6,237 nucleotides of DNA. Origin: DAIRET01 sp036795455 (GTDB lineage: Bacteria > Bacteroidota > Ignavibacteria > Ignavibacteriales > Ignavibacteriaceae). The DNA is taken from the NCBI GenBank assembly GCA_036795455.1, contig DAIRET010000169.1, forward strand, positions 1 through 6,237, read 5' to 3'. Shown piece by piece: positions 1-5,981 of this stretch. The notes below the pieces were generated by a model, which saw only the letters and a program-made list of their open reading frames with translations, was not told where the DNA came from and did no database searches. The first letter of the stretch is position 1; each line of letters begins with the position of its first letter. The position numbers and the translations under genes are program-made.

Positions 1-851
1 CCGCCGGTACAAGATTCGGCAACTGCAACGGTAAGACCTCTTTCTTTAAGCAGCCGCCCGACAACACCGGCTAATTCCTCTTCACCTTTACCGAAAATAT
101 ATCTTCCGGCAAGGGCGCGGATTTTCTGTTCAACTTCGATTAGTTTGTTGTTTACAGATTCTTCATCGTTACCGGCTGCAGTTATCCTCATCTTCGTTCC
201 GGAGGGAGAGGGAAGAAAAGCAATTTTAGCGCCGGAAAGTAATTCATCAATATTACCGAGTTTTTCGTACAAAGTCGATTCACCGATACCTGTAGTTAAC
301 AGGTTTATTTTTTTCGTAATCCCGTCGGTATATGTGAGTAATTCTTTAAGAGACGGAAGCACGTATGAATTCATCATAGCTTTCATCTCGTGAGGAACAC
401 CCGGTAATACAATCAGTATTTTTTTGTTTTTTTCAATCCAGTAACCCGGTGCAGTTCCAAAGTTATTAGTAATAATCTTTGCATTAGCAGGCACGATAGC
501 CTGATCTCTGTTTACCGGCGTTACTTCTCTATTGATCTTTTTGAAGCGTTCTTCAATATTACGAAGAACATCTTCGTTTAATACAAGTTCGGTGTTAAAG
601 TATTTAACAATTGAATTCCTTGTAATATCATCATTTGTTGGACCCAAACCACCGGTAGAAATAACTATATCATTTTTACCGAGACATGTGTCCAGTTCCT
701 GAATAATATCTTCTTCAACATCACCTACTACAGAAGTTTTTGCAATCGTGATGTTGTTTTCCGAAAGGAGTGAACCTATAAAAGCAGCATTAGTATTCAA
801 TGTCTGCCCGATTAAGATTTCATCTCCTATAGTAACAATGTGAACTTTCAT
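1..851 (-). CDS. cinA: CinA-family protein (nucleotide pyrophosphatase / NMN amidohydrolase), 3' end missing
   Basis: Translating the minus strand from the ATG at 851 gives 283 uninterrupted codons that run off the left edge. The N-terminal half is the MoCF-biosynthesis-like (COG1058) domain: GDEIL at residues 9-13, TGGLGPTNDD at 66-75, GTAPG at 132-136 and LPGVPHEM at 149-156. A linker domain follows. The last visible residues, AESCTG at 278-283, are the hallmark start of the CinA C-terminal domain (PncC type); S280 is the position expected for the catalytic serine. Characterised CinA proteins combine ADP-ribose pyrophosphatase and nicotinamide-mononucleotide deamidase activity in the cytoplasm, recycling NAD breakdown products; the old name 'competence/damage-inducible' is a poor guide to function here. 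Full family members are a little over 400 residues, so about one third is outside the window. The gene starts 17 nt after the pgpA stop, with no obvious Shine-Dalgarno site, and looks like the last visible gene of the purC operon. Identification is secure; the bifunctional activity is inferred from the family. Confidence 0.95.
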   Translation of the reverse strand, partial: MKVHIVTIGDEILIGQTLNTNAAFIGSLLSENNITIAKTSVVGDVEEDIIQELDTCLGKNDIVISTGGLGPTNDDITRNSIVKYFNTELVLNEDVLRNIEERFKKINREVTPVNRDQAIVPANAKIITNNFGTAPGYWIEKNKKILIVLPGVPHEMKAMMNSYVLPSLKELLTYTDGITKKINLLTTGIGESTLYEKLGNIDELLSGAKIAFLPSPSGTKMRITAAGNDEESVNNKLIEVEQKIRALAGRYIFGKGEEELAGVVGRLLKERGLTVAVAESCTG

Positions 852-868
852 ATTTATCTATTTAAATA

Positions 869-1339
869 TTAAGAAAAAAAAAGCATCGTTCCAAATAATG
901 CATAGAACAAATTCATTATTATAGCCGTATAAATTCCTGAAATAATATCATCCGCCATAATACCGGTTCCTCCCTTAAGGTTTTCCGATTGACGTGCCGG
1001 GAACGGTTTTATTATGTCAAGTAAACGCCAGATAAAAAATGTAATCCCGGTAATGTATATCTGCTTGGGAAGGAATAATAAACTTATCCACATTCCCGCT
1101 ATTTCATCAATTGTGCATTCTTTCGGGTCTTTTCCATATACGATTTCAAACTTATCTGCTATAAACTTTCCCCAAAACGTAATAATCAAAATGGAGGGGA
1201 TGATTATAAAAAGTTTTTCAAAGCCGGGTATCAAGTAAATCGCGAGTGCCGCAAGGCTTCCGAAAGTACCCGAAGCAAACGGAATATATCCCGTATAAAA
1301 ACCGGAACCGAGCATTTTTTCGATAAAGTTTAATTTCAC
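869..1339 (-). CDS. pgpA: Phosphatidylglycerophosphatase A
   Basis: This 156-residue integral membrane protein removes the phosphate from phosphatidylglycerophosphate to give phosphatidylglycerol. The PgpA signature is complete: GSGFYTGYIPFASGTFGS at residues 11-28, TIDEIAGM at 76-83, RLLDIIKPFPAR at 105-116 and GGTGIMADDIISGIY at 123-137, the last carrying the acidic pair D130/D131 expected at the Mg2+-dependent active site. Hydrophobic stretches near residues 29-56, 84-107 and 132-153 fit a small multi-span inner-membrane protein, and the length is normal for the family. The start is GTG (1339-1337) and overlaps the pgsA TGA stop as GTGA. An AAGGGA lies about 11 nt upstream inside the end of pgsA. 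This arrangement implies translational coupling to pgsA, whose product is the PgpA substrate. The last codons include a run of nine T on the coding strand (874-882), a spot prone to sequencing or replication slippage, but the frame closes normally with TAA. Confidence 0.94.
   Translation of the reverse strand: MKLNFIEKMLGSGFYTGYIPFASGTFGSLAALAIYLIPGFEKLFIIIPSILIITFWGKFIADKFEIVYGKDPKECTIDEIAGMWISLLFLPKQIYITGITFFIWRLLDIIKPFPARQSENLKGGTGIMADDIISGIYTAIIMNLFYALFGTMLFFS
1147..1176 (-). promoter_or_regulatory. Candidate internal promoter inside pgpA, directed at cinA
   Basis: The minus strand within pgpA reads TTTG (1176-1173), an 18-nt spacer and TAAGTTTG (1154-1147), with both elements an exact match to the Bacteroidota consensus. 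Transcription from it would begin about 290 nt before the cinA ATG and could express cinA apart from the lipid genes. Because it lies within coding sequence and the motif is degenerate, chance occurrence is a real possibility. Confidence 0.3.
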
Positions 1340-1926
1340 TTTTTGAACAAATCCCTTATTAATTGCCAGTTATCGTAGATGTATGTAATCCCGCTGTGAA
1401 CCGTTATTAAGGTTATAGATAGCATCGAAAAATAAATAAAGTCTTTGTTCAATAGTATATCGAAAGTAGTTTTATAATTCTCGTATAGAAACGTATTTGT
1501 TGAAAGGACGTAAAAAAGGAGCAGGTAATAAAGAAAAGTCATTTGTATAAAAGTTTTCCATTTCGCATAAATGCTTGTCGGAAATGATTTCCCTTTATGG
1601 TCGGCGTAACCGCGTAGTAATGTAACCATGAAATCCCTAACAATAACTATTACTATCATCCATAGTTCAAGTACTCCGAGATAAACAAATCCTAAAAATG
1701 CGCCGGCAGTAAGAATTTTATCTGCAAGCGGGTCCCAGAATTTTCCCCATGCAGTGAAATAATTAAACTTTCTTGCAAGCCATCCATCGTACCAGTCTGT
1801 TAATGCAGCGATCAGAAAAACAGCAAGAGAAATCAACTTAAAAGTCTGATTCTCGGATAAGAAAAAGAAAAGAAAAACCGGAGTAAGAATAATTCTTAAT
1901 ACTGTCAACTGGTTCGGTAGTAGCAT
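1336..1926 (-). CDS. pgsA: CDP-diacylglycerol--glycerol-3-phosphate 3-phosphatidyltransferase (PGP synthase)
   Basis: The product is a 196-residue membrane enzyme that transfers the phosphatidyl group from CDP-diacylglycerol to glycerol-3-phosphate, the committed step to phosphatidylglycerol. The CDP-alcohol phosphotransferase motif D-x2-DG-x2-AR-x8-G-x3-D-x3-D is intact: D44, D47-G48, A51-R52, G61, D65 and D69, which hold the metal ions and CDP group. The N-terminus MLLPNQLTVLRI is typical of PgsA. AKWKTFIQM at 121-129 matches the conserved (G/A)K-x-KT-x2-Q region of PgsA and favours it over phosphatidylserine or cardiolipin members of the superfamily. Hydrophobic segments near 12-23, 31-43, 72-97, 126-145 and 165-180 fit a multi-span inner-membrane protein. 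The ATG at 1926 lies 5 nt after the DUF971 stop, with no strong Shine-Dalgarno site. The TGA stop overlaps the GTG start of pgpA. Substrate assignment rests on motifs plus the pgpA neighbour. Confidence 0.94.
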   Translation of the reverse strand: MLLPNQLTVLRIILTPVFLFFFLSENQTFKLISLAVFLIAALTDWYDGWLARKFNYFTAWGKFWDPLADKILTAGAFLGFVYLGVLELWMIVIVIVRDFMVTLLRGYADHKGKSFPTSIYAKWKTFIQMTFLYYLLLFYVLSTNTFLYENYKTTFDILLNKDFIYFSMLSITLITVHSGITYIYDNWQLIRDLFKK

Positions 1927-1931
1927 AACAA

Positions 1932-2231
1932 TTAATTTACTTTGCCGGTAAGTTTTTGTAAATAATCGTAAGAATAAATACCTGTATTATGTCCGTCTTT
2001 CCATTCAACTGCAAGGGCATAGTTACCAACCGGTTTAATTGCTGAAAGAGTTACCTGGTCTTTCATGTATATAGGAATATACGAATCTCCATGTTCCTCT
2101 TTTTCAGCTACACAAACGGCACAAGGACAAAACTTACGCAAATTCATTAAACTGATTAATGACCCGGTTCCGTTATCCCATTCGATTTTCAAATCGATAT
2201 TATTAACCTTTTGAATTTTTTTCGGTATCAA
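1932..2231 (-). CDS. Small DUF971 / GBBH-like N-terminal domain protein, probable zinc binder
   Basis: This 99-residue soluble protein consists of just one DUF971 (gamma-butyrobetaine hydroxylase-like N-terminal) domain. Seen directly: LKIEWDNG at residues 14-21, LRKFCPCAVC at 31-40, VGNYALAVEW at 68-77 and KDGHNTGIYSYDYL at 78-91. C35, C37, C40 and H81 have the same spacing as the Cys3-His zinc site in the N-terminal domain of eukaryotic gamma-butyrobetaine dioxygenase, so a structural zinc is likely. The dioxygenase catalytic domain is absent. In bacteria the domain occurs alone or joined to Mrp/ApbC-type Fe-S carrier ATPases, and its biochemical role is not established. The start is TTG (2231-2229), overlapping the purC TGA as TTGA, with a weak GAAGAG 8 nt upstream. 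No ATG exists before M29, which would cut into the domain, so TTG is the only start that keeps it whole. The overlap implies translation coupled to purC. Family call is secure; function unknown. Confidence 0.9.
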   Translation of the reverse strand: MIPKKIQKVNNIDLKIEWDNGTGSLISLMNLRKFCPCAVCVAEKEEHGDSYIPIYMKDQVTLSAIKPVGNYALAVEWKDGHNTGIYSYDYLQKLTGKVN

Positions 2232-3130
2232 AACGAAATCTCTTCGCCGGTTAGTTTTTTCAATACGTCGATATATTTTTTACTTGTATTAAGTATAATA
2301 TTTTCCGGGAGATCCGGCGGTGGCGGCTGTTTGTTGAATTTAATGGATATTAAATAATCGCGTACAAACTGTTTGTCGAAACTTTCCTGCTGTTTTCCTT
2401 TTTCATATTTATCAAGTGCCCAGAACCGTGAAGAATCCGGTGTAAACAATTCATCAATCAGGATTAGTTCACCGTTTTCATCAACACCGAATTCCATTTT
2501 CGTATCGGCAATAATAATGCCTTTTGTAATTGCATATTCGGAGCATTTCTTGAAAAGCTGAATCGCGATACTTTCCATTTTTTCAATGATTTCTTTACCT
2601 GCAATCTCTTTAGCTTTATCAACTGAAATGTTCTCGTCATGTTCACCTATTTCGGCTTTAGTCGAAGGTGTGAATATCGGTTCGGGGAGTTTTTCCGATT
2701 CAACCAACCCTGCGGGCAGTTTTATTCCGCAAATCTCACCTGTTTTTTTGTAATCGCTCAATCCGCTGCCTGTAATGTAACCTCTAACAATACATTCAAT
2801 CGGAACAACCTTTGTTTTCCTAACAAGCATGGAGCGGTCTCTTAACGCTTCTTTGTATTCACTGCATATTTCGGGGAATTCATCAACATTAGTTGAAACG
2901 ATATGATTTTTTATAACATCCTTTGTGTAGCTGAACCAGAAGTTTGAAATTTTATTAAGAACAATTCCTTTTAAAGGAATACCTTGATTCATAATAACAT
3001 CAAAAGCTGATAACCTATCGGTCGATACTATCAGATAATTATCGCCGACTTCATATAAATCTCTTACTTTCCCTTTTTTAACGAACTTTAGTTTAGGAAA
3101 ACCGGTCTCTAATATTGTATTGATGCGCAT
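2228..3130 (-). CDS. purC: Phosphoribosylaminoimidazole-succinocarboxamide synthase (SAICAR synthase)
   Basis: PurC is the cytosolic ATP-dependent ligase that joins aspartate to CAIR to form SAICAR in de novo purine synthesis. Taking the ATG at 3130 gives 300 residues with the full motif set: GKVRDLYEV at 20-28 and STDRLSAFD at 36-44 (nucleotide-binding lobe), PIECIVRGYITGSG at 110-123, FTPSTKAEIGEHDENI at 153-168, IADTKMEFG at 207-215 and IDELFTPDSSRFW at 225-237. This is the longer (about 300 residue), yeast ADE1-like form rather than the roughly 240-residue E. coli form. The frame stays open to a TTG at 3163, but that codon lies inside the predicted -7 promoter element, and the 11 extra residues are lysine-rich and not part of the family. 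ATG 3130 also has an AAGG 10 nt upstream. It is the first gene of the minus-strand block, and its TGA overlaps the start of the DUF971 gene. Confidence 0.97.
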   Translation of the reverse strand: MRINTILETGFPKLKFVKKGKVRDLYEVGDNYLIVSTDRLSAFDVIMNQGIPLKGIVLNKISNFWFSYTKDVIKNHIVSTNVDEFPEICSEYKEALRDRSMLVRKTKVVPIECIVRGYITGSGLSDYKKTGEICGIKLPAGLVESEKLPEPIFTPSTKAEIGEHDENISVDKAKEIAGKEIIEKMESIAIQLFKKCSEYAITKGIIIADTKMEFGVDENGELILIDELFTPDSSRFWALDKYEKGKQQESFDKQFVRDYLISIKFNKQPPPPDLPENIILNTSKKYIDVLKKLTGEEISF

Positions 3131-3140
3131 GGATTGTTTA

Positions 3141-3144
3141 CCTT
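3141..3144 (-). promoter_or_regulatory. Ribosome binding site of purC
   Basis: The minus strand reads AAAAAAGG followed by 10 nt and then the ATG at 3130. The AAGG core is a fair Shine-Dalgarno match at a slightly long spacing. It supports ATG 3130 as the purC start over the in-frame TTG at 3163, which lies upstream of this site. Confidence 0.55.
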
Positions 3145-3160
3145 TTTTAATTGAACGCAA

Positions 3161-3192
3161 CAAATATAAATATGGAGTAACGATTATTCAAG
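3161..3192 (-). promoter_or_regulatory. Bacteroidota-type promoter of the purC operon
   Basis: On the minus strand, CTTG (3192-3189) is followed by a 20-nt spacer and TATATTTG (3168-3161). The known primary-sigma consensus in Bacteroidota and relatives is TTTG, 17-23 nt, TAnnTTTG: the -7 element here is a perfect match and the -33 element has one mismatch. Transcription would start a few bases beyond 3161, leaving a leader of roughly 25 nt with the purC ribosome binding site. Position, orientation and fit to the gene start all agree. I see no purine-box or riboswitch-like structure in the short leader. Confidence 0.7.
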
Positions 3193-3354
3193 CATTAATT
3201 TATTTACTATAGCAACAGACGACACAGTTTAAGCTTAACCGGTAAAAGTTCCGAATGAATTCCGCTTCATATAGTGAGAGAATATAAGAAATAGTTAAAA
3301 CAAGTGAACGCTAAAAAGAAATGTTTTTTTGTTCTCATTTAAGAATTATTTGTT
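3193..3354. other. Divergent intergenic region between purC and glgP
   Basis: This AT-rich non-coding stretch lies between the purC promoter and the candidate glgP promoter. It contains a perfect 10-bp palindrome, TTAAGCTTAA (3229-3238), and a T7 tract ending in TTTG (3324-3331), but no plausible ORF, tRNA, or stem-loop with a U-tract. The palindrome could be a small operator between two divergent genes, but a single short AT-rich palindrome is weak evidence and no second copy was noticed. Confidence 0.5.
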
Positions 3355-3362
3355 TATTTTAG
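3328..3362 (+). promoter_or_regulatory. glgP: Candidate glgP promoter
   Basis: TTTG (3328-3331), a 23-nt spacer and TATTTTAG (3355-3362) resemble the Bacteroidota -33/-7 pattern. The -7 element has one mismatch to TAnnTTTG, and the spacer is at the long end of the known range. It would give a leader of about 35-40 nt before the glgP ATG. In sequence this AT-rich such a match is not strong; another start within 3340-3380 is possible. Confidence 0.35.
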
Positions 3363-3396
3363 ACCGTTATTTTATGATTTAAACTCAAAAACTATC

Positions 3397-3400
3397 GGAG
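3397..3400 (+). promoter_or_regulatory. glgP: Ribosome binding site of glgP
   Basis: GGAG lies 5 nt upstream of the ATG at 3406 and is the clearest Shine-Dalgarno site in the window. It fixes the start of the phosphorylase at the methionine preceding IHFLGRY. Confidence 0.75.
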
Positions 3401-3405
3401 AATTT

Positions 3406-5976
3406 ATGATTCATTTTCTTGGTAGGTATCAGGTGATACCCTCTTTACCAAAAAAATTGGAAAAATTACGTGAACTAGCTTATAATTTACATTGGACATG
3501 GAATCAAGACACTAAGTCGTTATTTAGAAGATTAGACAGAGATTTATGGGAAGAGTACCATCATAACCCTATTATGCTGCTCGGAAAAATCAGCCAGGAA
3601 AGGCTGTCCGCATTGGCTAATGATGATGGATTTATTTCACACATGAACAGGGCGTATAACTCGCTGCAAATGTATATGGGGCAGCAGACTTTTTTCAAGA
3701 ACAACAACGGGAATAAAAACTTAAACATTATCTATTTTTCACTTGAATTCGGATTGACGGAATGCCTTCAAACTTATTCAGGTGGTCTGGGTGTACTTGC
3801 CGGAGACCATCTTAAGTCGGCAAGCGATCTCGGTATACCGTTAATCGGTATGGGACTTCTTTACAAAGAAGGATATTTTCAACAATATTTAACTTCGGAC
3901 GGATGGCAGCAGGAAAGATACGAGATCAATGATTTTGAAAACCTTCCTATGAAAAAAGTTTTAGACGAAGAAGGTAATCCATTATTACTATCGGTTTCTT
4001 TCCCCGGAAGAGAAGTCTTTTTCCAGGTATGGAAAATCCAGGTAGGAAAAGTACCTCTTTATCTACTTGATACAAATGTGCAGGAAAATTCGCTTGCGGA
4101 TAAAAAGATAACCGAAACTTTGTACGGCGGAAATACCGAAACAAGAATTCAGCAGGAGATTGTTCTTGGTATAGGTGGTATCAGAACACTTTACGAACTC
4201 GGGATTAACCCGATGGTCTGTCATATGAACGAAGGACATTCTGCTTTTATGGCACTTGAAAGAATCCGTATTTTAATTAAGAATAACGGGTTGAATTTCA
4301 AAGAAGCAAAAGAAGTTGGTTATTATTCAAATATTTTCACAACTCATACGCCTGTACCGGCGGGAATTGATGTATTCTCAAACGAAACAGTTGAGAAATA
4401 TTTCGGCAGCTACTACCGGAATGAATTGATGATAAGCGATAAAGAATTTTATGCACTCGGAAATATCAACAAAGACGGTGATGCAAGTTTCTTTAACATG
4501 GCTCATCTTGCAATGAATACAGCCGGGTATATTAACGGTGTAAGTAAACTTCACAGCGTTGTATCAAGAAAGATGTGGTCTTTCGGTTTTAAGGATATTC
4601 CTTTCAACGAAATTCCTATCGGATATGTTACAAACGGAATTCACACGCGTTCACATCTATCTAAAGAAATGGAAGAACTTTTCCTCCAGTATGTAGGGGA
4701 AAAATGGTTGTTTAATTCAGACGAAGTTGAATTGTGGCAAAGAATCGAACATATTCCGGGTGAAGAATTGTGGCGTATCCACGAAAGACGCCGAGAAAGA
4801 CTTGTAGCTTTTGCCAGGAAAAGACTTATTAAACAGATTAAAATGAGAGGCGGAAGTATATCCGAAATCAATGAAGCTGCCGAGGTGCTTGACCCGAATG
4901 CATTGACTATCGGTTTTGCAAGAAGATTTGCAACTTATAAAAGAGGTACACTTATCTTCAAAGATATTGAAAGACTTGCCGACCTGCTTAATAATTCTTC
5001 AATGCCGGTGCAGTTGATTATTGCAGGTAAAGCTCACCCGAAGGATGATGAAGGGAAAAAACTAATCCAGGAAATATTTGAATTCACCCAGGAAGAAAGA
5101 TTCAAAAGGAAAATTGTATTCCTCGAAAATTACGATATGAACGTAGCACGCCATCTTGTAGAAGGGTGCGACATCTGGTTGAATACTCCGCGCCGTCCCC
5201 TTGAAGCAAGCGGAACATCCGGTATGAAAGTAATTGCAAACGGGGGATTGAATTTGAGTGTACTTGACGGCTGGTGGGATGAAGGATTTACACCTGAAGT
5301 CGGCTGGAAAATCGGTAACGGCGAAGAGTATGACGACCTCGATCTTCAGAATGAAATAGAATCAAGGCAGTTGTATAATACGCTTGAAAAAGAGATTATC
5401 CCGGTATTCTATCAGCGGGGTGATGATAAACTACCGAGAACATGGATACAAATGGTGAAGGAATCGATGCTTGAACTCGGTTCGTTCTTTAATACCGGGA
5501 GAATGGTGAGGGAGTATTTAGAGAAATATTACATTCCTTCTTTTAAAAAGAGACAGGTATTAATGGATAAGGACTGGGCAGTGGCAAAGGAAATTGCTGC
5601 ATGGAAAGCTAAAGTTGAATCCAACTGGAACCAGATCAGAATTGATAATGTAAATACATCGAAGAATGAGAAAGAGATTTTTGTCGGTGCCGTTTACTCG
5701 GTTGATGCTGATATTCATCTTGGCGACTTATCTCCGGAAGATGTTGAAGTTCAGCTTTATTACGGCTATTTTGAAAAACAGGATGACCCGGGTAACAATA
5801 AAACCGAAGTGATGAAACTTCAAAGTAAAAAGAGCAACGGAAGCCAGGTTTACAAATTCACCGGCGGTATTAAATGTATGGAAAGCGGTTTGCAGGGATT
5901 CACTATAAGAATTCTTCCGAAGCATGATTTAATGATTAATCCTTTTGAATTGGGAAAAGTTTTTTGGGCTAAGTAG
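3406..5976 (+). CDS. glgP: Alpha-glucan (glycogen/maltodextrin) phosphorylase, short type with DUF3417
   Basis: This 856-residue GT35 enzyme cleaves alpha-1,4-glucans with phosphate, releasing glucose-1-phosphate in the cytoplasm. Domain order: DUF3417 (about 10-120, with the LAYNLHWTWN hallmark), then the phosphorylase core, then a C-terminal beta domain (about 758-856, starting IFVGAVYSVDADIHLGDL). Core motifs: YFSLEFG 110-116, GGLGVLAGDHLKSASDLG 126-143, NEGHS 275-279, THTPVPAGID 313-322, TNGIH 409-413 and AGKAHP 540-545. R507 and K512 in RRFATYKR match the phosphate-binding Arg/Lys pair (R569/K574 of rabbit muscle phosphorylase). K608 in EASGTSGMK is the lysine that carries pyridoxal phosphate (rabbit K680). 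The SGMK rather than GNMK form and the DUF3417 domain place it in the alpha-glucan phosphorylase subfamily found in thermophiles and many environmental bacteria, which lacks the allosteric N-terminus of the muscle/MalP type. No other glycogen gene is visible nearby. The next ORF starts 5 nt after its TAG. Chain-length preference cannot be read from sequence. Confidence 0.96.
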   Translation: MIHFLGRYQVIPSLPKKLEKLRELAYNLHWTWNQDTKSLFRRLDRDLWEEYHHNPIMLLGKISQERLSALANDDGFISHMNRAYNSLQMYMGQQTFFKNNNGNKNLNIIYFSLEFGLTECLQTYSGGLGVLAGDHLKSASDLGIPLIGMGLLYKEGYFQQYLTSDGWQQERYEINDFENLPMKKVLDEEGNPLLLSVSFPGREVFFQVWKIQVGKVPLYLLDTNVQENSLADKKITETLYGGNTETRIQQEIVLGIGGIRTLYELGINPMVCHMNEGHSAFMALERIRILIKNNGLNFKEAKEVGYYSNIFTTHTPVPAGIDVFSNETVEKYFGSYYRNELMISDKEFYALGNINKDGDASFFNMAHLAMNTAGYINGVSKLHSVVSRKMWSFGFKDIPFNEIPIGYVTNGIHTRSHLSKEMEELFLQYVGEKWLFNSDEVELWQRIEHIPGEELWRIHERRRERLVAFARKRLIKQIKMRGGSISEINEAAEVLDPNALTIGFARRFATYKRGTLIFKDIERLADLLNNSSMPVQLIIAGKAHPKDDEGKKLIQEIFEFTQEERFKRKIVFLENYDMNVARHLVEGCDIWLNTPRRPLEASGTSGMKVIANGGLNLSVLDGWWDEGFTPEVGWKIGNGEEYDDLDLQNEIESRQLYNTLEKEIIPVFYQRGDDKLPRTWIQMVKESMLELGSFFNTGRMVREYLEKYYIPSFKKRQVLMDKDWAVAKEIAAWKAKVESNWNQIRIDNVNTSKNEKEIFVGAVYSVDADIHLGDLSPEDVEVQLYYGYFEKQDDPGNNKTEVMKLQSKKSNGSQVYKFTGGIKCMESGLQGFTIRILPKHDLMINPFELGKVFWAK

Positions 5977-5981
5977 TTGAA

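Noticed and set aside
145..393. Plus-strand open frame of 82 codons
   Set aside because: It lies antisense within cinA, whose minus-strand translation carries all family motifs; the plus-strand product resembles nothing.
869..890. Nine-T run at the end of pgpA as a possible frameshift or terminator
   Set aside because: The frame closes normally at the expected family length, no stem precedes the T run, and cinA follows on the same strand only 17 nt later.
1014..1238. Plus-strand open frame of 74 codons
   Set aside because: Antisense shadow of pgpA, covering its conserved TIDEIAGM region.
2373..2845. Short open frames on both strands within purC (2373-2561 +, 2464-2646 -, 2639-2845 +)
   Set aside because: All overlap the conserved purC coding frame, have no ribosome binding site and encode no recognisable protein.
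3131..3163. Longer PurC with 11 extra N-terminal residues starting at TTG 3163
   Set aside because: The TTG overlaps the -7 promoter element, and the extension is not part of the family; ATG 3130 has its own AAGG.
3131..3405. Possible riboswitch, small RNA or tRNA in the purC-glgP spacer
   Set aside because: No conserved riboswitch core, cloverleaf or strong stem-loop is visible; the spacer is AT-rich with only short palindromes.
3947..5925. Minus-strand open frames at 3947-4144, 4641-4871 and 5728-5925
   Set aside because: They are antisense to glgP, which is intact and motif-rich throughout; none looks like a protein.
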